From Aureibaculum algae (lineage in GTDB: Bacteria; Bacteroidota; Bacteroidia; Flavobacteriales; Flavobacteriaceae), in NCBI RefSeq assembly GCF_006065315.1, contig NZ_CP040749.1, positions 3,424,501 to 3,488,500 on the forward strand: DNA of 64,000 nucleotides, in the 5' to 3' direction. The position numbers and the translations under genes are program-made. Positions 9,801-17,669 of the stretch are shown piece by piece (positions within the stretch are counted from its first letter, which is position 1; the number at the start of each line of letters is the position of its first letter). The notes below the pieces were generated by a model that worked only from the letters and a program-made list of their open reading frames with translations, ran no database searches and was not told the DNA's origin.

Positions 9801-10520
9801 GTTCAATGCCTCTTGAATACGAAACAATTGTTCTACAAACTTTGTATTGTTTGCGGTTTCATTGGCTGCTAATTCTGGCACAATAAACAGTAAAAGGTTT
9901 TTATGGTCTTTACTGACTAAAAACCCGTTGTGTATTTCAAAATTGTCGTCTACTTTTAATTGTTCTAACTTTTTTAAGCCTAGAAAAGTAATGCCTAATG
10001 GATCTTTTAAAATGGTTTTTTTCGCAATGATACCTGTTGGAGAAATGAGCGTTTTGTAGTTTGCTTTGGTAATGGCATCAATACTATCTTTTTGCAACCG
10101 ACCTTCTATCTGTTCATAATCAGCATCAGTTAAGAACAATGGTAGGTTCTGATTGATAAAACCAAGGGTTTTATCAATGGCGTCATCTCCTATTCTACCC
10201 TGTACTTCTTTGATAAATTCGCTACTTTGTTTTTGAATGCTATCTATATATTCACTGGCATAAACAGTTAATTCATTAACATCAGCTTTATTTTTAGCTT
10301 CAAGATAGACAATGATTTTATCGGCAAATTTTACATTTTGAAGGACTTTATTAGTGATGTCAGATTTTTCAGAATTGGGTATTAATTTGGTTATATCTTC
10401 TTCAAATTGCAGTTTAGAAGCTAAAAACCCTAGTAAAAATAGTAACAACACGAAGATACTGGCAAAAAGTATCTTTTGTTTTTGCAATACACGATACGTC
10501 TTATAAAAGAAATTATCCAT
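6828..10520 (-). CDS. Trifunctional RND (MMPL) exporter / PlsC acyltransferase / methyltransferase-like fusion
   Basis: A 1230-residue protein in three parts. Residues ~1-800 have the RND/MMPL layout: one TM, a large periplasmic loop, five TMs, then the same again. Residues ~830-1040 are a PlsC-type acyltransferase with NHASFLDTL (near 897, the HxxxxD motif) and FPEARRSF (FPEGTR equivalent). Residues ~1060-1230 resemble a class I methyltransferase Rossmann fold, but the SAM loop is IANDFGQLD, lacking the usual GxGxG. MMPL exporters are constant members of flexirubin and aryl-polyene loci, where lipid carriage to the outer membrane is assumed. Overlaps the GT2 gene by 8 bp, indicating coupled translation. 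Whether the third domain binds SAM is doubtful. Confidence 0.85.
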   Translation of the reverse strand: MDNFFYKTYRVLQKQKILFASIFVLLLFLLGFLASKLQFEEDITKLIPNSEKSDITNKVLQNVKFADKIIVYLEAKNKADVNELTVYASEYIDSIQKQSSEFIKEVQGRIGDDAIDKTLGFINQNLPLFLTDADYEQIEGRLQKDSIDAITKANYKTLISPTGIIAKKTILKDPLGITFLGLKKLEQLKVDDNFEIHNGFLVSKDHKNLLLFIVPELAANETANNTKFVEQLFRIQEALNVKYNKSVSSEYYGSTVIAVANASQIKNDIQFTISIALSVLVLILIFFYRKLLIPIILFIPTIFGALLAVVVLYVVKGQISAISLGIGSVLLGITLDYALHILTHFRNNNDVKQLYKDVAKPILMSSITTAMAFLCLLFLKSEALKELGIFASVSVLSASVFALLLIPHLYRFKTEKRHSKATLIDKVARYKFQHNKVLVFGLLIVFVISLFTYRNVIFDQDISKMNYQTEALKKTEKKLDTLLNMASKSIYVTAYGNSVDEALLANDAIYKDLIDYKLKDSILSFSSVGSLVLSEQLQNQKIQQWRQFWTADKKQFVKENLIESGTAIGFKPTTFNRFYKQLESNFSVISYQDYRQLKSLFLDEFISNDTSFATVVSMVKVRPENVKEVVSTFDQLPQTVVIDRQHINETFLGNLKDDFNKLIGYSLLAVVLILLLFYRSIELTLITIIPIALTWLVTIGVMGLFGIHFNVFNIIISTFIFGLGVDYSIFITNGLLKKHTYGVKELPTYKTSILLSVITTILGVGVLIFAKHPALKSISVVSIIGILSAVLIAFTIQPLLFNFVIGWRTKKGVAPLRLRTFLHAMLLFTFYGLGGMILSLISMTILPIIPVSKKKKMKWLHNTMAKMVTATLYGNPFVKKKVENPHHEKFDKPAIIISNHASFLDTLTIGMTTPNVIYLVNDWVYKSPVFGLLAKVAGFYPVSSGVDGSLEHLKEKIRQGYCLVVFPEARRSFTNKIGRFHKGAFFLAQQLELDILPLYLHGNSEVLPKRDLIIYDGSLTVVVGKRIAYDDPAFGSTDRERTKKIGAFYKQEFQKVRDGIEDADYFKDILFSNYRYKGATLFNAVKNDFKENNMLYQKVSDRLPAKATIVHIANDFGQLDILLVSRFLDRKITSYISDKEKCTIAKNCYTNQHRNVDYLNDFGQILSKKADILVISAKISDISDIKTLLEMKVQNVLLVQNDALLAAFVDKGYQMQYQDQSIIHLVLQYK

Positions 10521-11709
10521 GTTTTACTTTCTTTTTGTTACCCGTTTTAATCTGTAAATAAATAAAGCCCGCCAATCCAAAAAGCACAGCCATAATAAAA
10601 GCTAAGGCAAAACTCCCCAAAATGTATTGGAAAAGATACACCCCAATTTTAAAATTTTCATCAATTTGATGTAAATCTAAGCTTCTTCTTCCCAACATAA
10701 AACCACCCAACTTTAAACTTCCATAAAGAATGAAAGGAATAAAAATAGGGAAACTAACATTTGAAAAGGCAAAACTAATGACCTTATTTAATTTTAAGGC
10801 TGCTGCAACTACAATGGATAAAATAGAATGGAATCCCCAAAAAGGTGAAATTCCAATAAATGTACCGAGAGCAATGGAAAGTGATTTTTTTATATTTGAA
10901 TCTTCGCTTCCAATTAAATCTTCTTTAAAGAATCGTTTGAATCCCTTCTCTTTAAATTTTCTATAAAAATCGCGTGGTTTAATGTAGACAATAGCAATTG
11001 TAAACAACCATGTATTCATAGCACTAATACGTATAAAGTCTTTGAAGGGTCTGTAATGTGAGACACGCTCGTCAGGGTCATACAATACACGTATGGGTAT
11101 GTTTTTAACTTCAATGCCATTCCACGATGCTTTTACAATCACCTCTACTTCAAACTCGAATTTAGTACTTAAAAATTTTATTTTGTTGATCTCTTTAACG
11201 GGATACAATCGAAATCCCGATTGTGTGTCTTGCAATGTAAAACCTGTTTCTGCCCAATACCAAAAGTTAGAAAACTTATTGGCAAAGCTATTTTTTCTCG
11301 GCATGCCTTTGGCGTTCAAATTTCGAGCACCAATTAATAGTAAATCTTTCGTTTCAGAATTTTCTAGCTCTTCAAGAAACAGTGGAATATCATCTGGATA
11401 ATGCTGTCCATCAGAATCAATAGAAATGGCATAATCAAAACCTAAGGCTTCTGCTTTATGCAACCCCAAACGTAAGGCGTTGCCTTTCCCTTTATTTTTT
11501 TCTAAATGTATTTGGGTGAGTTTCGGATAATGAGTTAGAATCCTTTTAGTTGAATCCGTTGCACCATCATTGATGATAATAATTTGATTGGTGTAATATA
11601 AAACACCTTGAATAACACGATCTAACGTAGCTTGGTTGTTGTAGGTCGGAATAAGGACACAACAATTGAAATCGGTTATTTTTTGAGCTATTTTCTCGGG
11701 ATTTTGCAC
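10513..11709 (-). CDS. Glycosyltransferase family 2 fused to DUF2062
   Basis: A 398-residue protein. Residues ~15-240 are a GT-A glycosyltransferase of family 2 (VLIPTYNNQATLDRVI, NDGATDST, and the metal-binding SIDSDGQHYPDD). Residues ~265-390 are a membrane DUF2062 domain (GTFIGISPFWGFHS with two to three TM segments). Dolichyl-phosphate-mannose-synthase-like GT2 proteins of this kind are regular neighbours in flexirubin loci, though the acceptor is not established. Downstream it overlaps the RND fusion gene by 8 bp; upstream it is 18 bp from the small secreted protein gene. Confidence 0.85.
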   Translation of the reverse strand: MQNPEKIAQKITDFNCCVLIPTYNNQATLDRVIQGVLYYTNQIIIINDGATDSTKRILTHYPKLTQIHLEKNKGKGNALRLGLHKAEALGFDYAISIDSDGQHYPDDIPLFLEELENSETKDLLLIGARNLNAKGMPRKNSFANKFSNFWYWAETGFTLQDTQSGFRLYPVKEINKIKFLSTKFEFEVEVIVKASWNGIEVKNIPIRVLYDPDERVSHYRPFKDFIRISAMNTWLFTIAIVYIKPRDFYRKFKEKGFKRFFKEDLIGSEDSNIKKSLSIALGTFIGISPFWGFHSILSIVVAAALKLNKVISFAFSNVSFPIFIPFILYGSLKLGGFMLGRRSLDLHQIDENFKIGVYLFQYILGSFALAFIMAVLFGLAGFIYLQIKTGNKKKVKHG

Positions 11710-11727
11710 GAAACGTTAAGGACTACA

Positions 11728-12225
11728 TTAAAGCTTCGAAATTACAGTTTTTTCTTCGGTTGAAAAAGCATTGGATTGTGAAACATAACCTCTAATATGT
11801 TTCTTTAATGCTGTATTTCTTATATGTGGCAATTGACTATAAATAAAGGTTTTATCTTCATCTATATTGGTTTTATATTTTAATAATTTTGGGGAGTTCT
11901 CTTGAACACTTAAACGAATGAGTCTCAATTCAACGTTATTTGTATTATTTGCAATCACCGTTTCTAGCATTGCCGCTCCCTTTTTAAAATACTCTTTTTT
12001 GTCTTTTATTTTAGATTCAAACTTTGCTTTTACCGTTAAAGAAGCTGCTTTATAACCCACCAGTGTTGCATCATCAGTAACCTTAACGCTTTCCAATTTT
12101 TGGTAGAAGTCCTTAGCGACCTCCTCAGAATTTGCAGATTTTATATAGAGCTCGCGTATTTCTGGTACGGTAGGTTTAACTGTGATTGCTATAAAAAATG
12201 ATATGTATAGTACTAATTTTGTCAT
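11728..12225 (-). CDS. Small secreted protein of unknown function
   Basis: A 165-residue protein with a short hydrophobic N-terminus (LVLYISFFIAITV, residues 4-16) consistent with export. The rest is charged and mainly helical, with the shape of a TPR-like solenoid (FKKGAAMLETVIANNTNNVELRLIRLS). I do not recognise a named family. Its tight linkage to the GT2 gene (18 bp) places it in the pigment operon, and small exported helical proteins of this kind are seen at that position in related clusters. Upstream lies the REP-like region. Confidence 0.6.
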   Translation of the reverse strand: MTKLVLYISFFIAITVKPTVPEIRELYIKSANSEEVAKDFYQKLESVKVTDDATLVGYKAASLTVKAKFESKIKDKKEYFKKGAAMLETVIANNTNNVELRLIRLSVQENSPKLLKYKTNIDEDKTFIYSQLPHIRNTALKKHIRGYVSQSNAFSTEEKTVISKL

Positions 12226-12273
12226 GTTTTTACTTGTTGTTTTTTACTACCCCTTAATAGACATTAAACTTTT

Positions 12274-12694
12274 ACTAGCATCACTGGGTTCTCGATACGA
12301 TGCATTGTCTTCTCAGGAACCCGAATCTTTCTATGAGTATTACTCGGTTCTCGATACGATGCTTTATCTTCTCGGGAACCCGAATATTCCCATTTGCATC
12401 ACTCGAACGGACGCGTATGTGCTAACGTCACTTCGAGTGTTTTCTTCATTGCGATAGCGTTGAAGAAAATGTATCGAGAAGTATTTTTTTCTAAAACTAT
12501 CGATACGATGCTTTGTCTTCTCAAAAACCCGAAACTTTCTACTAGCATCACTCGGTTCTCGATACGATGCTTTGTTTTCTTAGAAAACCCGAAACTTTCT
12601 AATAGCATCACTCGAACGGACGAGTATGTACTAACGTCACTTCGAGTGTTTTCTTCAATGCGATAGCGTTGAAGAAAATGTATCGAGAAGTCGC
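12274..12694. repeat. REP-like palindromic repeat array
   Basis: Two superunits, about 12274-12487 and 12491-12694, built from ~60-bp modules containing CTCGATACGATGC and an ACCCGAA box, each superunit ending with CACTCGAACGGACG and then a long hairpin. The hairpin arms TTTTCTTCAATGC and GCGTTGAAGAAAA pair over 13 bp (one G-T) around GATA at 12649-12678, with a matching copy at 12440-12469; ACTTCGAG and TATCGAGAAGT flank them. The whole 12226-12699 gap is repeat; reading frames crossing it are by-products. The style matches REP/BIME intergenic elements common in flavobacteria. Confidence 0.75.
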
Positions 12695-12699
12695 TATTA

Positions 12700-13065
12700 T
12701 TAAACTTCTCTATAAAGACCATTAAATTTTAGAGCTACTGTGTCGCCCATTTTAGTAATATTCTTTACTTTAAATTTACCTTCCTCTTCAGTGATATTCA
12801 AATTTAATACCAAAGTGTTATTTTCTTCAGGATTAATCAACGCCATAAATTTAATATTGCTCGATTTTTCCATAAACAACTTTTTCTCCAACGCTTTTTC
12901 CGTCAATTCTTTGATGATTTGAATCATGCAAACACCAGGCATTACCGGATTACCAGGAAAATGACCATTAAAAATATCATGATCTTTATTTATGAAAATT
13001 TCAGAAACCAATTGACCTTCTGTAAATTCAAAAGACTGAACTGTATATAAATTTTTGAGTAACAT
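12700..13065 (-). CDS. FabZ-like hotdog 3-hydroxyacyl-ACP dehydratase
   Basis: A 121-residue single hotdog domain. FNGHFPGNPVMPGVCMIQ (residues ~32-49) is the FabZ/FabA central-helix signature with the active-site His region and following helix; IKELTEKALEK supplies an acidic residue. Such enzymes remove water from 3-hydroxyacyl-ACP, here probably keeping double bonds during aryl polyene extension. It is shorter than FabZ of fatty acid synthesis (usually 140-150 residues). It is separated from the small secreted gene downstream by the REP array and from the lipoprotein gene upstream by 115 bp. Confidence 0.8.
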   Translation of the reverse strand: MLLKNLYTVQSFEFTEGQLVSEIFINKDHDIFNGHFPGNPVMPGVCMIQIIKELTEKALEKKLFMEKSSNIKFMALINPEENNTLVLNLNITEEEGKFKVKNITKMGDTVALKFNGLYREV

Positions 13066-13180
13066 TTTATAACGTATTAATAGTTGGTAAAAATAGAATT
13101 TCTTTTTGAATTGATATCCGTTTGTTTATTTTTAAGAGGTCTTACTCCTATAGGTCTCCAATCTCGTTTTGAGCAGCATG

Positions 13181-13798
13181 CTAATCAATACGCTTCAATT
13201 TAATTTTTAGCTTCATATTCTTATGGTCTATTAAAATGTTTTCAGCTATTTTACCTTTCTTACTCTCAAAGGTGAAAATAATTTTTTCTTTGGATTTAGA
13301 AGCATATAAAATACGTACCAACTGTTGGTTTTTCTTACTGATATAATAGTAATTAAATCTTTTATTATCAACTAATTGAAAAATAGTAGCTGCTGTGGTT
13401 CGATAGGTTTTATCAACTCGAATTTCTTCTTGGAGTAAAATTTTAAAATCCTTTTTTAAGGTATTGATGAGTATTTTCTTATTAAGGTCATCCGCGATAA
13501 AGTTGATGGTAAACACATCATTTTTAAGTTCCATATCCATCATTTTAGAACCAAATTCTGTGGCAAAAACGACTCTATGATGCTCAGTTGCTAATTTTTT
13601 AATGATTAAAAGACCACCAAAAGTTCGTCCATACACTTCAAAATTTGCCTTATAAACATAATCTTTAGAATGATCTGCGAAATAAGGATTTTTATACTTT
13701 TCTACTGAATTTTCCACAAGCACAAAATCTTTTGTAGAGGCTACAGTACAAGAAGTGAACAGTAAAATTACGATAAAACTAATTCCTAAAAACCTCAT
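13181..13798 (-). CDS. Predicted lipoprotein of the pigment cluster
   Basis: A 205-residue protein with a hydrophobic N-terminus ending LLFTSC (lipobox, Cys at residue 17), so probably lipid-anchored. The remainder is beta-rich with many Lys/Ile alternations and no family motif that I recognise. It overlaps the LolA-like gene by 20 bp, which suggests a functional pair: a periplasmic lipid carrier and an anchored acceptor, analogous to LolA/LolB. That analogy rests on gene order and size, not on sequence identity. Confidence 0.65.
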   Translation of the reverse strand: MRFLGISFIVILLFTSCTVASTKDFVLVENSVEKYKNPYFADHSKDYVYKANFEVYGRTFGGLLIIKKLATEHHRVVFATEFGSKMMDMELKNDVFTINFIADDLNKKILINTLKKDFKILLQEEIRVDKTYRTTAATIFQLVDNKRFNYYYISKKNQQLVRILYASKSKEKIIFTFESKKGKIAENILIDHKNMKLKIKLKRID

Positions 13799-14402
13799 CT
13801 TTTATCACTTGGTTTTCTTTTCGGTTTTTAAATACAATTTGTGTGTAATCATCAGAAGGTTCTATCATTCGCACCTCAACCACCGTATGTTTTTGCGTAT
13901 CGAAATGCAACACAAATTGTTTGATGTATTTTTTAAGTTCCTCATCTTTAGAATCAAACGTAACAATATACGCTTCAGCGTTTTTAGAGAAATTCATAGT
14001 AAATTCAGCAGCATCAAACATATCACCACGAATACTTTTTACAATGAGCTGATTCAATTTTTTAAACAATTGGTTTGAGCCAATATTGACATCGCTCCTT
14101 TTCCCCTCGTCATTAATTAACAGCTTGTCTTCCTTGAAAATAACACTATACTGAAAAGGACTTGTATATGACCATTTTACCAAATTTGGCGACTTAAACT
14201 GCATTTTTCCTGAAGTTTTAATGTCATTTGACAAAAACTCCATGTGTTTGTATTGATCAAAATCGCTACCGATTGTCTTTGTTTTTTGGGCAACTGCTTT
14301 TACACGTTGTTTAAAGTTTGTAATTTCTTGAGCAGTCATCGCATTTTGTGCGAAGCTTGCTGTTCCAAGACATAAGAAAAGGATAAGTATTAATTTAGGC
14401 AT
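13779..14402 (-). CDS. LolA-like periplasmic carrier protein
   Basis: From the ATG at 14402 the protein is 207 residues with a clear signal peptide (residues 1-19 ending SFAQ); the earlier ATG at 14426 would put a charged stretch in front of it. FLSNDIKTSGKMQFKSPNLV and VKWSYTSPFQYSVIF match the LolA fold, an open half-barrel that carries lipoproteins or other hydrophobic molecules through the periplasm. LolA-like proteins next to an MMPL exporter are typical of aryl-polyene and flexirubin loci, so pigment transfer is the natural inference. It overlaps both neighbours. Confidence 0.8.
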   Translation of the reverse strand: MPKLILILFLCLGTASFAQNAMTAQEITNFKQRVKAVAQKTKTIGSDFDQYKHMEFLSNDIKTSGKMQFKSPNLVKWSYTSPFQYSVIFKEDKLLINDEGKRSDVNIGSNQLFKKLNQLIVKSIRGDMFDAAEFTMNFSKNAEAYIVTFDSKDEELKKYIKQFVLHFDTQKHTVVEVRMIEPSDDYTQIVFKNRKENQVIKDEVFRN

Positions 14403-15159
14403 ATGCTTCAATTTCAAATAATTCATCTACCGTTACGGTTTCATAGTGATGTTCTTGTAAAAATAACAATAATTGTTCCAAAACCACAACAGTCCGTTTA
14501 CTAGAATCATGTAATAAAATAACATCACCAGCTTTTAGGTTCTTTGTAATTCTATTGAGAATCTTTTTGGGTTCTTTTATTTTTGTATCCAAAGACCTCA
14601 CATTCCATCCTACAACTTGAAGATTCGTTTGTTTAATTGCGTTTTTTATGGCAGGATTAGTAATTCCAAAAGGGGGTCTAAACAACTTGCAATTCACTTT
14701 TATTAAATTGTAAATCAATTTATTAGTGCTAATTATTTCATCAACAATCTTGTTCTTTGAAAAAAAATCAAAAGTATTAGAATGACTGTAAGAATGATTA
14801 CCAACGACATGTCCTTCAGCAACTATTTGTTGCACTAATTTGGGGTGTTTTTCTATGCGATTTCCAATACAAAAAAAAGAAGCTTTGCTATTGTATTTCT
14901 TTAAAATAGAAAGGACTTGAGGTGTAAATTCTGAACTCGGCCCATCATCAAAAGTAATGGCTACTTGTTTTTTACTAGTCTTCGGATTTGAATTTAGAGC
15001 ATTGACGTGATAGTTCCATCGCATGTGAAATGAACCTATACACGTTACAATCAACCAACATATAAAAAGAACAACATATAAAAATTTAGGAAGTTCAAAT
15101 GACAAAACAAGCAACACCAGTATAAAAAAAAAGCTATTTACTCTGCCAAATTTTAACAT
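14395..15159 (-). CDS. NodB-type polysaccharide deacetylase family protein
   Basis: A 254-residue protein with two N-terminal membrane segments (residues ~8-45) and a carbohydrate esterase 4 domain: AITFDDGPSSEF (motif 1, DD), GNHSYSHSNTF (motif 2, HSxxH), RPPFG (motif 3) and LLHDSS (motif 5). The metal-binding set looks complete, so a Zn-dependent deacetylase is likely, anchored in the membrane. Substrate unknown; CE4 proteins recur in flexirubin clusters without a defined role. Overlaps the ketosynthase-like gene by 7 bp and the LolA-like gene by 8 bp. Confidence 0.85.
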   Translation of the reverse strand: MLKFGRVNSFFFILVLLVLSFELPKFLYVVLFICWLIVTCIGSFHMRWNYHVNALNSNPKTSKKQVAITFDDGPSSEFTPQVLSILKKYNSKASFFCIGNRIEKHPKLVQQIVAEGHVVGNHSYSHSNTFDFFSKNKIVDEIISTNKLIYNLIKVNCKLFRPPFGITNPAIKNAIKQTNLQVVGWNVRSLDTKIKEPKKILNRITKNLKAGDVILLHDSSKRTVVVLEQLLLFLQEHHYETVTVDELFEIEAYA

Positions 15160-16214
15160 GACTGTAATACTACTAAACTGTGGTTTTCGCCTCTGTATTG
15201 ATTATAAAGAAGTACATTTTTGTAGGTCTTTTTAGGTTTGTCATTTATTTTAACCAAAGTAGGAATCTCTTTTTCCTTAATTATTTTGGAAGCCAGCCAA
15301 AATCCAAATGCAGAGGCTGTATTAAATTCTCCAGACAAATGTTTATAATAAACTTGCTGTGTATCTTTAAAGATACCTTCTTCTATCGTTTTGTAATACG
15401 AATCGAAAGTAACATCGCCATTATTACCCAAAACAACAAGGTCTATATCATCAACCGACAATTTATTTACTTCTAAAAATGTTTTAATTCTAGATTCTAA
15501 ATTCTCTTCGTTAAGTTGACTGTAAATTTCAACATCCACTAATTTTGCATAGCTATGCTCCGTTTGTTCATCTGATAATGTACAAAATATAGCTCCTTCT
15601 CCGAAGATAGAACCGTCTGTATTCGAATGAATTAAATCTGCACTACCAACCTCTTCATTTTTAATATGACCAATCAAATGATGTAAATCATTGGTATGCT
15701 TACCATGTTCATCTACACCACCAACCAAAATAGTTGATGCCTCATCCTCATTAAACTTCATCTGAGCATCAATAAGACAAGATTCAAAAGAAATTGTAGA
15801 ATGCACATAGGTAAAGTTATAGGCTTTGCATTGTAAGCCTAAGGCAATTTGAGCCCCAACTGTATTATGTGTAGATTGAATAAAAGAAGTAGGGGTTAAA
15901 AACTCTTCATCATTATCTATTATGGCACTTACAAATTTTTCAGAATCTTGTAAACAACCCATTCCCGTACCTGTAATTATAGCATCAGGAACTTCTACAT
16001 GAGCATCTTTTAACGCTAAACTTGAAGCCACAACACCCATTTTCACACCTTTTGCCATTCTTCTCGCTGCTGCAGGTGGAATATACTCTTTATAATTAGG
16101 GTTAATAACCGGTAAAATATTAGTGTCATAAAAGACAATATCATCTAAGAATCCACTCTCAGTAGTTTTTTGTGCCGAAACACACCCCAATCCATTGATA
16201 TAACAATTTTTCAT
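15153..16214 (-). CDS. Catalytically dead ketosynthase (chain-length-factor-like)
   Basis: A 353-residue thiolase-fold protein related to the FabF-like neighbour but without catalytic residues. The STAC active-site turn is STIS (Cys replaced by Ser near residue 142), the NAHGT motif is replaced by GNNGDVT, and KGFTGHT by HLSGEFNT, so Cys and both His are gone. By analogy with KSbeta/CLF subunits of type II polyketide and aryl-polyene synthases, it probably pairs with the active ketosynthase encoded immediately upstream (0 bp apart) and shapes chain length. The pairing is inference. Confidence 0.8.
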   Translation of the reverse strand: MKNCYINGLGCVSAQKTTESGFLDDIVFYDTNILPVINPNYKEYIPPAAARRMAKGVKMGVVASSLALKDAHVEVPDAIITGTGMGCLQDSEKFVSAIIDNDEEFLTPTSFIQSTHNTVGAQIALGLQCKAYNFTYVHSTISFESCLIDAQMKFNEDEASTILVGGVDEHGKHTNDLHHLIGHIKNEEVGSADLIHSNTDGSIFGEGAIFCTLSDEQTEHSYAKLVDVEIYSQLNEENLESRIKTFLEVNKLSVDDIDLVVLGNNGDVTFDSYYKTIEEGIFKDTQQVYYKHLSGEFNTASAFGFWLASKIIKEKEIPTLVKINDKPKKTYKNVLLYNQYRGENHSLVVLQSC

Positions 16215-17411
16215 TTAGTTTTTTGAAAAAATTAAGGTTGAGCAATTTCCACCAAAACCAAAAGAATTAGAAAGCACAAAATTGATTGGCTTCTCTTTTA
16301 CTACGGTAACGGGTACAATGCCTGTTTCAGTAATCGCTGTATTGAAGTTTAAATTCGGAAAAATAAGATTGTGCTGAATAGCTAATATAGAATACACCGC
16401 TTCAATTGCTGCCGCAGCAGCCAACGTATGCCCAGTAAACCCTTTTGTTGAACTTAAATCAGGAATTTTACTTCCAAAAACACGTTGTATAGCAATACTT
16501 TCCGATAAATCGTTGTTGGGTGTTGCCGTGCCATGTGCATTTATATAATCTATTTGTTCCGGTAAAATTCCCGAAACTTTAAAAGCTTTTTGCATGGCTA
16601 ATGTAGCTCCTTCACCATTATCAGACGAAGCTGTTTGATGAAAAGCGTCATTCGCATTTCCATAACCGGAAACATAAGCCAGTACTTTTTTATTTTCTTT
16701 TGCAACTATTTCATCAGACTCTAATACTAAAAATGCAGCCGCTTCACCTAAGTTCAAACCTGTTCTATCATTATCAAAAGGTTTACAGTAGGTATCTGAC
16801 AAAATCATCAAGGTTTTAAATCCGTTGATGGTAAATTTCGATAAGCAATCTGCACCGCCTACCACTACTCTATCCAATTTACCAGCTTTTATCATTCGAG
16901 CACCTAGCATTATCGCATTTGCAGATGAAGAACATGCCGTACTAATTGTCGTTACAAAATCGGTAATTCCTAATTGTTCTGCAATTTTGTGGGTAGAATC
17001 ACCCGCATGATGACCACCGATGTATTTGTGATTGGTTTCATCTTCTAAATATTGGTAATAATACTTTTCAGTCATGTCCATACCTCCTACACTGGTAGCA
17101 GATATTAAACCTGTACGACAATCATTAATATCAGAAATTCCGGCATTCTCAACGGCCTGTTTGGCAGCAACTACCCCCAGCAATGCTGTTCTGGAATAAT
17201 TTTGAGATTCAGGTAAACGCAATTGCTTTATCAATTCTTCGTTTGACAAATCAATTTCACCGACCATAATTTCGTCAATATGACGTGTTTTTATGCTAGA
17301 AATTTTAGAGATACCGTGCTTACTTTGCAATAAAGCATTCAAATTCTCTTCAACTGAGTTACCAATTGAAGAAACAATACCCATTCCAGTAATGGCAACT
17401 CCTTTAGACAT
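16215..17411 (-). CDS. Beta-ketoacyl-ACP synthase II-type (FabF-like)
   Basis: A 398-residue KAS II homologue with an intact triad: Cys160 in TISTACSSSANA, His in NAHGTATPNND and His in KGFTGHTLAAA. It starts with GITGMGIVSSIG-type sequence and ends NSFGFGGNCS, both family hallmarks. It performs decarboxylative Claisen condensation with malonyl-ACP. Its immediate neighbours are the ACP (0 bp) and the dead ketosynthase (0 bp), which argues for an aryl polyene-extending KS/CLF/ACP set rather than housekeeping fatty acid synthesis. Confidence 0.9.
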   Translation of the reverse strand: MSKGVAITGMGIVSSIGNSVEENLNALLQSKHGISKISSIKTRHIDEIMVGEIDLSNEELIKQLRLPESQNYSRTALLGVVAAKQAVENAGISDINDCRTGLISATSVGGMDMTEKYYYQYLEDETNHKYIGGHHAGDSTHKIAEQLGITDFVTTISTACSSSANAIMLGARMIKAGKLDRVVVGGADCLSKFTINGFKTLMILSDTYCKPFDNDRTGLNLGEAAAFLVLESDEIVAKENKKVLAYVSGYGNANDAFHQTASSDNGEGATLAMQKAFKVSGILPEQIDYINAHGTATPNNDLSESIAIQRVFGSKIPDLSSTKGFTGHTLAAAAAIEAVYSILAIQHNLIFPNLNFNTAITETGIVPVTVVKEKPINFVLSNSFGFGGNCSTLIFSKN

Positions 17412-17669
17412 TTATTTTGTTCTATTTGCAGTAATATAAGTTGCCATAATAGCAACCGATTCAAAAATTTTCTTTCCCTCTTTAGGATCAGTTAATTTAA
17501 TACCGTAATCTTTATCTAACATTACAATTAACTCTAAAGCATCAATAGAATCTAATCCCAATCCGTCTCCAAAAAGAGGATCATCATCTCCTATTTCTTC
17601 GATTGAAACATCCTCTAAATTCAATTGCTCTATAATTTTTTCTTTTAATTCTAATTTTAATCCTTCCAT
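17412..17669 (-). CDS. Acyl carrier protein (polyene side)
   Basis: An 85-residue acidic protein with the 4'-phosphopantetheine attachment site GLDSIDALELIVML (Ser in DSID) and a four-helix ACP profile. It lies between a ketosynthase and a ketosynthase-like gene with no gaps, so it is most likely the dedicated carrier for polyene assembly. A second, different ACP gene lies at 58525. Confidence 0.9.
   Translation of the reverse strand: MEGLKLELKEKIIEQLNLEDVSIEEIGDDDPLFGDGLGLDSIDALELIVMLDKDYGIKLTDPKEGKKIFESVAIMATYITANRTK

Noticed and set aside
12182..12722. Three overlapping open frames of 90-107 residues
   Set aside because: All run across the REP-like array and simply translate its repeated boxes (for example repeated TRTDAYVLTSLRVFSS); no independent support.
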